Numbered from the stretch's first letter, positions 43,012-51,733 are shown. The stretch: DNA of 54,415 bases from Rubrivivax sp. (GCA_004210455.1 SEFA01000042.1:1-54415); one strand, 5' to 3'. The notes: a model not told the origin generated them from the sequence alone. Translations and numbers: made by a program.

Positions 43012-44591
43012 CGCGCGATCTCCTGGGCGGTAGCGGCCGTAGCCGTAGCCGTAGCCGTGGCCGTGGCCGTGGCCGTGGCCGTGGCCGTGGCCGTGGCCGT
43101 GGCCGTGGCCGTGGGCGGCGGGGCCGTCAAGCGGCGGACGTCGGTGAGTCGGCCGGTCACCGCGGCGGCGGCGGCCATCGCGGGGCTCATGAGGTGCGTG
43201 ATCGCGCCGCGACCCTGGCGACCCTCGAAGTTGCGGTTGGTCGTCGACGCGCAGCGGATGCCGTCGGCGAGCACGTCGTCGTTCATCGCCAGGCACATCG
43301 AGCACCCCGGCTGTCGCCATTCGAGGCCGGCGTCGAGGAACACCCGGTCCAGGCCTTCCGCCTCAGCCATCGCTCGAACAGCGCCGGAACCCGGCACCAC
43401 CATCGCGCGCACACCCGGCGCCACGTGCCGGCCGCGCAGCACGGACGCTGCCGCGCGCAGGTCCTCGATGCGGCCGTTCGTGCACGAGCCGATGAACACG
43501 TGCTGGATCGGCGTGCCTTCCAAGGCAGCGCCGCCGGCGAGCCGTGCGTAGCGCAGCGCGCGTTCAGCGCTCGCGCGCGCCGGGCCTTCCTCCATCCGCG
43601 CCGGATCGGGGATCGGCCCGTCGATCGCGGCGACCTGGTCGGGGCTCGTGCCCCAGGTCACCTGCGGCGCGACCTCGGCAGCGTCGAAGCGATGTTCGAT
43701 GTCGAAGTCCGCATCGTCGTCGCTGTGCAGCGTCGCCCAGTGGGCGAGGGCGGGCTCGCGCCAGTCGCCGGCCAGGTCGGGGCAGCGGGCGAGCACGTAA
43801 TCGATCGCCGTCGCGTCCGGCGCGATCAGCGCGCCGCGCGCGCCGGCCTCCACCGCCATGTTGCACAGCGTGAAGCGGGCCTCGACCGACAGCGCGGTGA
43901 TCGCCTCGCCGCAGAATTCGACGACGTAGCCGCGCGCGCCCTGTGCGCCGATGCGGCCGATGATCGCGAGGATCAGGTCCTTGGACGTCGTGCCGACCGG
44001 CAGCGCGCCGTCGACGCGGATGCGCATGTCCTTCGCGACCCGGTAGACCAGCGTCTGCGTGGCCAGCACGTGCTCCACCTCCGTGGTCCCGATGCCGAAG
44101 CCCAGCGCGCCCAGCGCGCCGTAGGTCGTCGTGTGGCTGTCGCCGCAGATCACGACCATGCCGGGGCGGATCATCCCGTGCTCCGGCGCGACCACGTGCT
44201 CGATACCCTGCAGCGCGTCGGTGGTGTCGAAGAGCCGGATGCCGTGGCGATCGCAGTTCGCCTTCAGATTGGTCGCCTGCAGCGCCGAGGGGGGATCAGC
44301 GATCACGCGCAGCTTGGGTGCCACCGGGTGCGTCGGGATGATGTGGCTCACCACGGCCACGTTCTGCCCCGGCATCGGCACGCCGCGGCCCTGCTCGTGC
44401 AGGCCGGTGAAAGCCTGCGGGCTGGTGTACTCGTTCATCAGGTGCAGATCGCAGAACAGCAGCACGTTCTGGTCGTCGAGCGCCGCTACCGTGTGGCTGT
44501 CGACGAGCTTGCGATAGAGCGTGCGCGGGGCGGAACCTGCAGGCGTTCCGGCATTCGCAGGCATTGCGACATCCGTGAGCGTGGCGGTCAT
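43008..44591 (-). CDS. leuC: 3-isopropylmalate dehydratase large subunit
   Basis: 527-residue aconitase-family large subunit. The [4Fe-4S] ligands are in VICGDSHTTTYGALGALGFG (nearby), GSCTNGR and PGCSMCLAMN. Family length is about 470; the excess is a 17-residue Ala-rich N-terminus and a C-terminal tail of alternating Thr-Ala dipeptides (about 28 residues) encoded by 13 hexamer repeats just before the stop. The start overlaps the stop of the upstream dehalogenase gene (ATGA). It could be the biosynthetic enzyme or act on related 2-alkylmalates. Confidence 0.92.
   Translation of the reverse strand: MTATLTDVAMPANAGTPAGSAPRTLYRKLVDSHTVAALDDQNVLLFCDLHLMNEYTSPQAFTGLHEQGRGVPMPGQNVAVVSHIIPTHPVAPKLRVIADPPSALQATNLKANCDRHGIRLFDTTDALQGIEHVVAPEHGMIRPGMVVICGDSHTTTYGALGALGFGIGTTEVEHVLATQTLVYRVAKDMRIRVDGALPVGTTSKDLILAIIGRIGAQGARGYVVEFCGEAITALSVEARFTLCNMAVEAGARGALIAPDATAIDYVLARCPDLAGDWREPALAHWATLHSDDDADFDIEHRFDAAEVAPQVTWGTSPDQVAAIDGPIPDPARMEEGPARASAERALRYARLAGGAALEGTPIQHVFIGSCTNGRIEDLRAAASVLRGRHVAPGVRAMVVPGSGAVRAMAEAEGLDRVFLDAGLEWRQPGCSMCLAMNDDVLADGIRCASTTNRNFEGRQGRGAITHLMSPAMAAAAAVTGRLTDVRRLTAPPPTATATATATATATATATATATATATAATAQEIAR
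43037..43114 (-). repeat. Thirteen hexamer repeats in the leuC 3' end
   Basis: Thirteen contiguous 6-bp units (plus strand CCGTGG, three of them CCGTAG) spanning exactly 78 bases. They encode (Thr-Ala)n or its register and end 25 bases before the leuC stop codon overlap. Slippage changes the tail by whole dipeptides. Confidence 0.92.
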
Positions 44592-45676
44592 GGCTGGCTC
44601 TCCTTGCCCTCATGTGCAACGACATCGGCGGTGAAGAAGGGAAGCACGCGATCGAGCAGTTGCTCCGGGACTTCCTCGGGGATGTAGTGGCCGCAAGGCA
44701 GCGCTTCGCCGCGCACATCGTCGGCGACGCCGCGCCACAGGCTCAGCGGATCGAAGCAGCGATGGACGACGCCCTCGCGGCCCCAGAGCGCAAGCAGCGG
44801 CATACGCAGCCGGCGGCCGGCGGCGCGGTCCTCGCGGTCATGGTCCAGGTCGATGCCGGCGCTGGCGCGGTAGTCCTCGCACAGGCCGTGCGCGGTGCCG
44901 GGCAAAGCGAGGCAGCGCTTGTACTCGGCCAGCGCACGCGGATCGAAAGGCGCCAGGCCCGCGCTGCGCCGGCCCATCACGTCGCGGATGTAGGCGCCGG
45001 GATCGGCTTCGATGAGGCGTTCCGGCAGCGGCGCCGGCTGGATCAGGAAGAACCAGTGCCAGTAGGCGCGCGCGAAGGCGACGTTGGTGCCCTCGTACAT
45101 ATCCAGCGTCGGTGCGATGTCCAGCAAGGCGAGCCGCCGCACCGCCTCCGGCGCGTCCATCGCCAGCCGATGCGCGACGCGCCCGCCGCGATCGTGCGCG
45201 AGCACGTCGAAGCGTTCGTGCCCGAGCTGGCGCATCACGCTCAGCATGTCGGCCGCCATCGTGCGCTTGCTGTAGGCGGCGTGGTTGTTCGATGTCGACG
45301 TCGACGTCGACGTTGACGTCGACGTTGACGCCGCGCCGGGCTGCAGCGTGTGCAGGGCTTCGGGCACCTCCGGCTTCGACGAGTCGCCGTAGCCGCGCAA
45401 GTCGGCGGCGACGACGGTGAAGTGCTCCGCCAGCGCAGGCGCGACCTTGTGCCAGATCGCGCGCGTCTGCGGGTGGCCATGGAGCAGCAGCAATGCCGGG
45501 CCCGTGCCGCCCATCGTCAAGTGGATGCGGACGCCGTCGGCGGTGGGCAGGCTCAGGTGCTGGAAGCCGGGGTAAAGCGCATCGAGCGCATCTGGCTTGT
45601 CTAGCGCATCGAGCGCATCTGTCGCATCTGGCGCATCTGGCGCATCTGGCGCGGCGTGGCTGGGGGAAGCGGGCAT
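44588..45676 (-). CDS. Alpha/beta hydrolase, haloacetate dehalogenase-like
   Basis: 362-residue hydrolase nearest to fluoroacetate dehalogenase: nucleophile in LAHDRGGRVAHRLAMD, oxyanion LLLHGHPQTRAIWH, YWHWFFLIQPAPLPERLI, the Trp-containing LWGREGVVHRCFDPLSLW with acid Asp, and the catalytic His in LPCGHYIPEEVPEQL. Haloacetate dehalogenases release halide and glycolate. Two odd insertions: an N-terminal Asp-Ala-rich stretch (DAPDAPDATDALDALD) and a (Ser-Thr)6 stretch near residue 120 between the oxyanion and nucleophile regions, both from DNA repeats. AGGAG precedes the ATG. First gene of an operon with leuC and leuD; divergent from lysR. Confidence 0.88.
   Translation of the reverse strand: MPASPSHAAPDAPDAPDATDALDALDKPDALDALYPGFQHLSLPTADGVRIHLTMGGTGPALLLLHGHPQTRAIWHKVAPALAEHFTVVAADLRGYGDSSKPEVPEALHTLQPGAASTSTSTSTSTSTSNNHAAYSKRTMAADMLSVMRQLGHERFDVLAHDRGGRVAHRLAMDAPEAVRRLALLDIAPTLDMYEGTNVAFARAYWHWFFLIQPAPLPERLIEADPGAYIRDVMGRRSAGLAPFDPRALAEYKRCLALPGTAHGLCEDYRASAGIDLDHDREDRAAGRRLRMPLLALWGREGVVHRCFDPLSLWRGVADDVRGEALPCGHYIPEEVPEQLLDRVLPFFTADVVAHEGKESQP
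45294..45329 (-). repeat. Hexamer repeats in the dehalogenase gene
   Basis: Six units of GTCGAC or GTTGAC in a row encode Ser-Thr or Thr-Ser dipeptides in an exposed loop. The in-frame 6-bp period matches that at 43037-43114 in the same operon. Confidence 0.85.
45577..45652 (-). repeat. 9-bp repeats in the dehalogenase N-terminus
   Basis: Degenerate copies of GCGCATCTG on the plus strand, encoding Asp-Ala-Pro/Leu-type tripeptides near the start of the protein. It lies about 25 bases inside the start codon. Confidence 0.8.
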
Positions 45677-45766
45677 GGGAAGACTCCTCGTTGGTCCCGA
45701 TTCTGGAAGTGAATGAGGCGCACATAATTTCCGTTTCGGCAGTTCTTTCGTTCCGGAGGTTCATCA

Positions 45767-46681
45767 ATGGACGGCTTCTCCGATCTGGCCTTTTTCGCGC
45801 TGCTGGTGAAGCAGGGCAGCCTCGCGGCCGCGGCGCAGCAACTCGGCGTGACGCCGCCGGCGGTAAGCAAGCGGCTCGCAGCGATCGAGCGCCGGCTCGG
45901 CGTGCGGCTGCTGCAGCGGACCACGCGCCGCATCGGCCTCACGCCTGAGGGCGAGACCTACCTCGTCGACGGCGCGCGCGTGCTGGAGGAGCTGGAAGCG
46001 CTGGAGCGCACGGTCGCCGGCAGCAAGGCGGCGCCCAAGGGGCTGTTGCGCGTCGCGGCGAGCTTCGGCTTCGGACGCAAGCATGTGGCGCCGGCGCTGT
46101 CGAAGTTCGCGCGCCAGTTCCCGGATGTCGAGGTGCAGCTGGCGTTGACGGATCGGCCGGTCAACCTGATCGAGCAGGGGATCGATCTGGAGGTCCACGT
46201 CGGCGAACCGCCCGATGCGCGGCTCACGGCGCGTCTGCTGGCACGCAACCGGCGCGTGCTGTGCGCCTCGCCCGCCTATCTGAAGCGCGCGGGGGAGCCC
46301 GCCACGCCCCGTGAACTCGCGCGGCACGCCTGCCTGTTCATCCGCGAGAGCGACGAAACCTTCGGCACCTGGCATTTCGAGCAAGGGGCGCGCAAGGAGA
46401 CGGTGAAGGTGCGCGGGCCGCTCGCCGCCAACGACGGCGAGAGCGTGCTCGCTTGGGGACTCGATGGGCACGGGGTGCTGATGCGCTCGTTCTGGGAAGC
46501 GGCGCCGATGCTGCGATCGGGACGCTTGCGGCCCGTGCTCGCGGAGTGGTCGATGCCGCCGGCGGACATCCACCTGATCTATCCGCCGCGCGCGCAGCTG
46601 TCGGCGAAGACGCGGGCGCTCGTCGACTTCCTGATGGCGCGCTTCGAGCCCAATCGGGAGGATGACGAAGGTGGGTGGTGA
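45767..46681 (+). CDS. LysR-family transcription regulator
   Basis: 304-residue regulator. The N-terminal HTH shows FALLVKQGSLAAAAQQLGVTPPAVSKRLAAIERRLGVRLL, and the C-terminal two-lobed effector domain includes GLLRVAASFGFGRKHVAPAL and NLIEQGIDLEVHVGEPP, typical of the subgroup that often regulates the divergent enzyme gene. GGAGG precedes the ATG by 9 bases. It is divergent (90 bases) from the dehalogenase-leuCD operon and therefore its likely regulator; the effector is unknown. Confidence 0.93.
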   Translation: MDGFSDLAFFALLVKQGSLAAAAQQLGVTPPAVSKRLAAIERRLGVRLLQRTTRRIGLTPEGETYLVDGARVLEELEALERTVAGSKAAPKGLLRVAASFGFGRKHVAPALSKFARQFPDVEVQLALTDRPVNLIEQGIDLEVHVGEPPDARLTARLLARNRRVLCASPAYLKRAGEPATPRELARHACLFIRESDETFGTWHFEQGARKETVKVRGPLAANDGESVLAWGLDGHGVLMRSFWEAAPMLRSGRLRPVLAEWSMPPADIHLIYPPRAQLSAKTRALVDFLMARFEPNREDDEGGW

Positions 46682-46706
46682 TCGACGGCCACTGGCCCTG
46701 CATAAG

Positions 46707-46803
46707 CCCCTCTCCCGCACTGCGGGAGCGGGGGTGGGGTGAGGGCGGTGGCAGTACGACGACCCTCACCCCCGCCCTCTCCCGCAGTGCGGGAGAGGGA
46801 GTA
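46707..46803. repeat. REP-like paired hairpins
   Basis: Two palindromes, CCCCTCTCCCGCA-c-TGCGGGAGcGGGG (about 46707-46733) and CCCTCTCCCGCA-g-TGCGGGAGAGGG (46775-46799), arranged head to head with flanking GTGAGGG/CCCTCAC sequences. A third copy is at 50285-50320. This is the general form of REP/BIME-type intergenic elements. Confidence 0.75.
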
Positions 46804-46804
46804 A

Positions 46805-46885
<81 letters not shown>

Positions 46886-46894
46886 AGGGCGTTT

Positions 46895-46954
46895 TGTCCT
46901 GGGACATTCTGTCCTTGGGCAGCTTGTCCTAGGACGATCTGTCCCTTCCGCTGG
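46895..46954 (+). promoter_or_regulatory. Four 15-bp-spaced TGTCCT boxes before cydA
   Basis: TGTCCT at 46895, 46910 and 46925 and TGTCCC at 46940 recur at an exact 15-bp period, ending about 38 bases before the cydA start. Unit consensus is TGTCCT-n-GGaCa-n-TC. This may be a binding-site array in the promoter or a degenerate tandem repeat. Confidence 0.55.
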
Positions 46955-46982
46955 CGGTCCGACTTCGGAACACTGCGCGGCC

Positions 46983-48392
46983 ATGGACTCCCTGATCCTC
47001 GCGCGCCTGCAGTTCGCGCTCAACATCACCTTCCACATCCTTTTCCCGACGATCACGATCGCGCTGGGCTGGGTCGTGCTCTTCATGCTCTGGCGCTGGC
47101 GGCGCACCGGCGAGACCCCGTGGCTCGCGGCCTACCAGTTCTGGACCAAGGTCTTCGCGCTGAGCTTCGCGCTCGGCGTCGTCAGCGGCGTGACCATGAG
47201 CTTCCAGTTCGGCACCAACTGGCCGGGCTTCATGGAACGCGCCGGCAACATCGCCGGGCCGCTGCTCGGCTACGAGGTGCTCACGGCCTTCTTCCTCGAG
47301 GCCGGTTTCCTCGGGATCATGCTGTTCGGCCGGGAGCGCGTCAGCCCGCGCGTGCACTTCCTCGCCACGGCCATCGTGGCCTTCGGCACCACGCTCAGCG
47401 CGTTCTGGATCCTCAGCCTCAACTCCTGGATGCAGACGCCCGCCGGCTACGAGATCCGCGACGGCGTCCTGCATGCCGTCGACTGGTGGGCCATCGTCTT
47501 CAACCCGTCGTTCCCGTATCGGCTCGCCCACAAGCTGCTCGCCTCCGGGCTCACCGCCGCCTTCCTGCTGGCAGGCGTCAGCGCCTGGCAGATGCTCAAG
47601 GGCCGCGAGCAGCCGCACACGCGCCGGGTGCTGCGGCTCGGCCTCACGTTGGGCGCGGTGCTGATTCCGCTGCAGATCGTCGCCGGCGACCTGCACGGGC
47701 TCAACACGCTGAAGCATCAGCCCGCCAAGATCGCCGCGATGGAAGGCGTCTGGACCACCGAGCGCGGCGCGCCGCTGCTGCTCTTCGCGCTGCCCGACGA
47801 GCAGGCGAAGGAGAACCGTTTCGCCATCGGCATTCCGCGGCTCGCCAGCCTGATCCTCACGCACGATGCCGACGGCGAGATTCGCGGACTGAATGAATTC
47901 GACGGCGCGCATCCGCCCGTCAAGCCCCTGTTCTTCGGCTTTCGCGTGATGGTCGGCGTCGGCCTGCTGATGCTCGTCTTCGCCTGGGGCGGGTGGTGGC
48001 TGTTCCGGCGCTCGGGCTGGCGGCGGCTCCCTCGACCGTGGTTGTGGGGACTGTCGCTCATGAGCTTCTCCGGCTGGATCGCCACCGTGGCCGGCTGGTA
48101 CGTCACTGAAATCGGCCGCCAGCCCTTCATCGTCTACGGCGTGCTGCGGACTCAGGAAGTCGCCGCCAACAACCCGGGATCCCTGGTCGCCGCCTCGCTG
48201 GCCGGTTATGCGACGGTCTATCTCGCGCTGCTCATCGCCTACGTCGCCGCGGTCAAGCGCATGGCGGAGAAGGGCGCTGAAAAGGACTCGGAAAAGGGCG
48301 TCTCGGCCGGACCGGCCAAGACGGCTGAACCGCCCGTGGGCTCCCCATCGATGCCGATCTCGGCCGCCGTGATCTCGAGGAGCTTCACATGA
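46983..48392 (+). CDS. cydA: Cytochrome bd-type quinol oxidase subunit I
   Basis: 469-residue inner-membrane oxidase subunit binding hemes. It begins ILARLQFALNITFHILFPT with an axial His, shows GYEVLTAFFLEAGFLGIMLFG, the second heme His in RLAHKLLASGL, the Met region GVWTTERGAPLLLFALP and the C-terminal GWYVTEIGRQPFIVYG. The quinol-binding Q-loop is short, as in the cyanide-insensitive CioA subgroup. It overlaps cydB by 4 bases (ATGA). The pair oxidises ubiquinol and reduces oxygen without proton pumping, useful at low oxygen or when cyanide or nitric oxide blocks heme-copper oxidases. Confidence 0.95.
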   Translation: MDSLILARLQFALNITFHILFPTITIALGWVVLFMLWRWRRTGETPWLAAYQFWTKVFALSFALGVVSGVTMSFQFGTNWPGFMERAGNIAGPLLGYEVLTAFFLEAGFLGIMLFGRERVSPRVHFLATAIVAFGTTLSAFWILSLNSWMQTPAGYEIRDGVLHAVDWWAIVFNPSFPYRLAHKLLASGLTAAFLLAGVSAWQMLKGREQPHTRRVLRLGLTLGAVLIPLQIVAGDLHGLNTLKHQPAKIAAMEGVWTTERGAPLLLFALPDEQAKENRFAIGIPRLASLILTHDADGEIRGLNEFDGAHPPVKPLFFGFRVMVGVGLLMLVFAWGGWWLFRRSGWRRLPRPWLWGLSLMSFSGWIATVAGWYVTEIGRQPFIVYGVLRTQEVAANNPGSLVAASLAGYATVYLALLIAYVAAVKRMAEKGAEKDSEKGVSAGPAKTAEPPVGSPSMPISAAVISRSFT

Positions 48393-49372
48393 GCGCGCTG
48401 CCGGTGATCTTCATGGCCCTGATGGGGCTCTCGCTGCTGATCTACGTGGTGCTGGACGGTTACGACCTCGGCGTGGGGATGCTGTCCGTCGCGGCGGAAG
48501 AGGGCGATCGCGACCGCATGGTCGGGGCCATCGGCCCGTTCTGGGATGCCAACGAGACCTGGCTGGTGCTGGCCGTCGGCCTGCTGCTGATCGCCTTCCC
48601 GAAGGCGCAGGGCGTGGTGTTCACCGCGCTCTACGTGCCGGTCGTGCTCATGCTGCTCGGGCTGATCCTGCGAGGTGCGGCTTTCGACTTCCGAGCCAAG
48701 GGCGATCCCGCGCACAAGCGATGGTGGGAGGCGGCCTTCGCGGGCGGCTCCGCGCTGGCCTCGCTGGCGCAGGGCTGGATGCTCGGCCGCTACGTGACCG
48801 GGTTCGAGGACGGCGCGGCGGCGCAGGTCTTCGCCGCGGGCATCGCCATCGCGCTGACGGCCTGCTATGTGTTGCTGGGTGCGGGCTGGCTGCTGATCAA
48901 GACGGAAGGCGGGTTGCAGCGACGCGCGGTGGGGTGGGCAAAGCGTGCCTGGCCGGCGGTTGTCGCGGGACTGCTGGTCGTGTCCGTCGCCTCGCCATGG
49001 CTGAGCCTGACAGTGCGGGCGCGCTGGTTCGACATGCCGGGCCTGATCGCGCTGGCGCCGCTGCCGTTGACGGCGCTGCTCGCGCTGGCTGCGCTGCGCG
49101 GGCTGTTGAACTCGCACCGCGTCCTGGGCAAGCTGAGCTGGGCGCCGTTCGCGCTCCTGGTCGTCGTGCTGACGCTCAGCTTCTTCGGACTGTCCTACAG
49201 CCTCTATCCGTTCGTCGTCATCGACCGGATCACGATCTGGGAGGCTGCGGCCGCAGATGAGTCGCTGCGTTTCCTGCTGGTCGGCGCGGGCCTCACGTTG
49301 CCGGTGATCCTGGCGTACTCGGTGTTCTCGTACCGCGTGTTCCGGGGAAAGGTCCGCGCGCTCGTGTATTGA
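48389..49372 (+). CDS. cydB: Cytochrome bd-type quinol oxidase subunit II
   Basis: 327-residue multi-helix membrane subunit. The family N-terminus LPVIFMALMGLSLLIYVVLDGYDLGVGML and IGPFWDANETWLVLAVGLLLIAFPKAQG are present. C-terminal SLYPFVVIDRITIWEAAA matches the conserved P-x-x-V region. It stabilises the heme-bearing CydA. No small CydX-type gene is seen after it within the 185-base gap. Translation is coupled to cydA by the ATGA overlap. Confidence 0.95.
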   Translation: MSALPVIFMALMGLSLLIYVVLDGYDLGVGMLSVAAEEGDRDRMVGAIGPFWDANETWLVLAVGLLLIAFPKAQGVVFTALYVPVVLMLLGLILRGAAFDFRAKGDPAHKRWWEAAFAGGSALASLAQGWMLGRYVTGFEDGAAAQVFAAGIAIALTACYVLLGAGWLLIKTEGGLQRRAVGWAKRAWPAVVAGLLVVSVASPWLSLTVRARWFDMPGLIALAPLPLTALLALAALRGLLNSHRVLGKLSWAPFALLVVVLTLSFFGLSYSLYPFVVIDRITIWEAAAADESLRFLLVGAGLTLPVILAYSVFSYRVFRGKVRALVY

Positions 49373-49557
49373 TCGAATGCCTGGCTCTCACTGGGGCCGG
49401 AGTGATCCTTGGGGTTCGCGGACGCGATGCCCCATGGGTCGCGGAGAGCCCGCGCTTGGCGGTCGCAGCGGGTTCCAGAGCCCGCGCTTCGCGACGGAAG
49501 TTCAGGAGATGGCAACATGCCGCCTTCCGCTGAGAAGCGAGCCATTCCAAGAACTCC

Positions 49558-50220
49558 ATGGACTTCCACTCCCTGCTTTCCCTGGCCGAGCTGGCTTGGC
49601 CGGTGCTGTTGAAGGGCACCGGCTACACGCTGCTGTTCGCGGTGATGGCGATGATTTTCGGCCTGCCGCTGGCGGGGGTGATCACGCTGGTGCGGGTGCT
49701 CAAGCTGCCGCTGCTGGATCGCGTGATGGCGGTCTATGTGAGCGCGATGCGCGGCACGCCGTTGCTGGTGCAGGTGTTCATCGTCTATTACGGGTTGCCG
49801 AGCATCGGCATCGAATTTTCCCCGCTGGTGGCCGGCGTGCTGACGCTGACGCTGAACGTTGCCGCCTACATGAGCGAGACCTTGCGCGGCTCGATCGCCG
49901 CGGTGGCGCAGGGCCAGTGGCTGGCGGGCACCTCGCTGGGCTTGAGCCGTCCGCAGACGCTGCGTTTCGTGGTCGGCCCGCAGGCGTTGAGGGCCGCCGT
50001 GCCCAGCCTGTCCAACAGCCTGATCTCGCTGATCAAGGACACCTCGCTGGTCTCGGTGATCGCCGTGACCGAGTTGATGCTCGCCACCAAGGAGGTCATC
50101 TCCACGACCTTCCAGCCGTTCCCGCTCTACGTGGCCGCGGCGCTGATCTACTGGGTCTTGAGCTTCGCGTTCGAGCAGGTGCAGAAGTGGATGGAAAAGC
50201 GCCTCGCCTATCCGCATTGA
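49558..50220 (+). CDS. Polar amino-acid ABC importer permease
   Basis: 220-residue inner-membrane permease of the HisMQ/GlnP group. It shows the helix LLKGTGYTLLFAVMAMIFGLP, the SAMRGTPLLVQVFIVYYGLP motif of polar amino-acid permeases, NVAAYMSETLRGSIAAV, and the EAA-like cytoplasmic loop GTSLGLSRPQTLRFVVGPQAL. Pattern is close to cystine permeases (TcyL type). It stands alone: no ATPase or binding-protein gene is adjacent. The binding protein at 28302-29093 belongs to the same kind of system and is the obvious candidate partner, but that is inference. Confidence 0.9.
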   Translation: MDFHSLLSLAELAWPVLLKGTGYTLLFAVMAMIFGLPLAGVITLVRVLKLPLLDRVMAVYVSAMRGTPLLVQVFIVYYGLPSIGIEFSPLVAGVLTLTLNVAAYMSETLRGSIAAVAQGQWLAGTSLGLSRPQTLRFVVGPQALRAAVPSLSNSLISLIKDTSLVSVIAVTELMLATKEVISTTFQPFPLYVAAALIYWVLSFAFEQVQKWMEKRLAYPH

Positions 50221-50284
50221 TCCGGACTCTCAGATCCGTTTGAAGGCCTCATGACTGCCGGGACCCCGCGCGCTTCGCGCGCCC

Positions 50285-50320
50285 CTCACCCCTGCCCTCT
50301 CCCGCAAGCGGGAGAGGGAG
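50285..50320. repeat. REP-like palindrome
   Basis: CCCTCTCCCGC-aa-GCGGGAGAGGG (50295-50318), 11-bp arms, preceded by CCTCACCCCTG. It is the same family as the elements at 46707-46803 and lies between two genes in the same direction, just before an EamA gene. Confidence 0.75.
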
Positions 50321-50349
50321 TAAGAACCGATCAGCCTGTTCCTCCCCTG

Positions 50350-51273
50350 ATGACTCCCTCCGTCGCCGACTCTCCTTCGCTCCTCTCTGTTCATCTGAGG
50401 TTGGTCGGCATGGCCGTGTTGTGGGGCGCCTCCTGGCCCATGGGCCGCGTGCTCGCCCAGACCATGCCGCCGCTGGCCGCCGCCGCGTGCCGCTTCCTCT
50501 TCGCGGGCGCGATCCTGATGCTGTGGCTGGCGCGCACCGGCCGGCTCGCGGCGCTGCGCGACTGGAGCGTCAAGCGTTGGGGCGGCATGGTGCTGGCCGC
50601 CAGTTTCGGTGTCTTCGGCTACGCGACCTTCTTCATGAGCGGGCTGCAGCATGTGCCTGCCGGCAAGGGCGCGCTGGTGATCACGCTGAACCCGGTGATC
50701 ACGCTGCTGCTGGCGGCGTGGATCTTCCGCGAGCGCCTGAACAAGCGGATCGGACTGGGCATGGCGATGGCCGCGGTCGGCGCCGCCATCGTGATCACGA
50801 AGGGCGAGCCCTGGCATGTCCTCGACGGCCGCGTCGGGATCGGCGAAGTGCTGCTGCTGGGATGTGTCGCCTGCTGGGTCGCCTACACCCTGATCGGGCG
50901 CAAGGTGATGGCCGGCGTCGATGCGCTGACGACCACCGCCGTCACTGCGGCGATCGGTGCCTTGATGCTGCTGGTGCTGACGCTGGCCGTCGACGGGACG
51001 GCGGGCGTCGCCGGCGTGCTGGCCGCGCCGCGCCACGCGTGGCTGTGCATGGCCGGGATCGTCGTCGGATCGACGGCGCTGGCCTACGCGTGGTACTTCG
51101 ACGGCGTGAAGGCGCTGGGCGCCGGCGCGGCGGCCGGCTACATCACCTTGGTGCCGGTGTTCGGCGTGGTGTTCGCAGCCCTGGGGCTGGGCGAGGTCAT
51201 CGACGCGTCGCTGCTCGTCGGCGGCACGATGGCCATCGCGGGCACGGCGTTGATGAACCTCGGCCGGCGCTGA
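50350..51273 (+). CDS. EamA/DMT family transporter
   Basis: 307-residue exporter with ten predicted membrane helices in two EamA repeats. Seen: GMAVLWGASWPMGRVLAQTMPPLAAAACRFLFAGA, FGYATFFMSGLQHVPAGKGALVI and, in the second repeat, GSTALAYAWYFDGVKALGAGAAAGYITLVPVFGVVFAALGLGE. It is not closely similar to the EamA protein at 36962-37831 beyond the family level. Start ATG 50350 follows the REP-like element; the longer frame from 50251 would translate the palindrome and is unlikely. Confidence 0.9.
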   Translation: MTPSVADSPSLLSVHLRLVGMAVLWGASWPMGRVLAQTMPPLAAAACRFLFAGAILMLWLARTGRLAALRDWSVKRWGGMVLAASFGVFGYATFFMSGLQHVPAGKGALVITLNPVITLLLAAWIFRERLNKRIGLGMAMAAVGAAIVITKGEPWHVLDGRVGIGEVLLLGCVACWVAYTLIGRKVMAGVDALTTTAVTAAIGALMLLVLTLAVDGTAGVAGVLAAPRHAWLCMAGIVVGSTALAYAWYFDGVKALGAGAAAGYITLVPVFGVVFAALGLGEVIDASLLVGGTMAIAGTALMNLGRR

Positions 51274-51297
51274 GGCCGTCGTGTCTTCCGCGGGGGC

Positions 51298-51516
51298 TTA
51301 CTTCCGGCCCGCGCCCACCAGCACGACGCCGCCCACGGCGATCGCGGCGATACCGGCCCACAGCGGCACGTTGACGCGCTTGGTCTCCTCGACCTTCAGC
51401 TCGATCGGGCCGACCTTGGCGGCGGTGTTTTCCTTGGTGTACGAGAACCCGCCGTAGACCAGGCCCAGCACGCCCGCGACGATCAGGATCACCGCGATCA
51501 ATCGAATGCCACCCAT
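51298..51516 (-). CDS. Small two-helix membrane protein (DUF3185-like)
   Basis: 72-residue protein with two hydrophobic helices, MGGIRLIAVILIVAGVLGLVYGG and VPLWAGIAAIAVGGVVLVGAG, joined by a polar loop FSYTKENTAAKVGPIELKVE. This matches the look of the DUF3185 family of small membrane proteins (assignment from memory). GGAGG precedes the ATG at 51516. It is 25 bases from, and convergent with, the EamA gene. Confidence 0.8.
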   Translation of the reverse strand: MGGIRLIAVILIVAGVLGLVYGGFSYTKENTAAKVGPIELKVEETKRVNVPLWAGIAAIAVGGVVLVGAGRK

Positions 51517-51733
51517 GACGTCCTCCAGTATTTGCGATGTGATGTTGAGATGAATCGCCCCGGCCGTCGCCTCGCTTGCCGTACGGTGTCGGGGTGGCTC
51601 ATTGAAGCGCTTCGCAGGGCGGACGCACGTAGGACGACGCCGCATCCGGCTGTCGGCCATCGCGGGTCGGCACGATCAGGCGCCGAACCGCGACGTTGGG
51701 GCCAGCGGAAGCCGACGCGGTGAGAATGCGGCG

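Noticed and set aside
43037-43114. CRISPR-like array
   Set aside because: The units are contiguous 6-mers with no spacers and lie inside leuC. No repeat-spacer arrays or cas genes were seen in the window.
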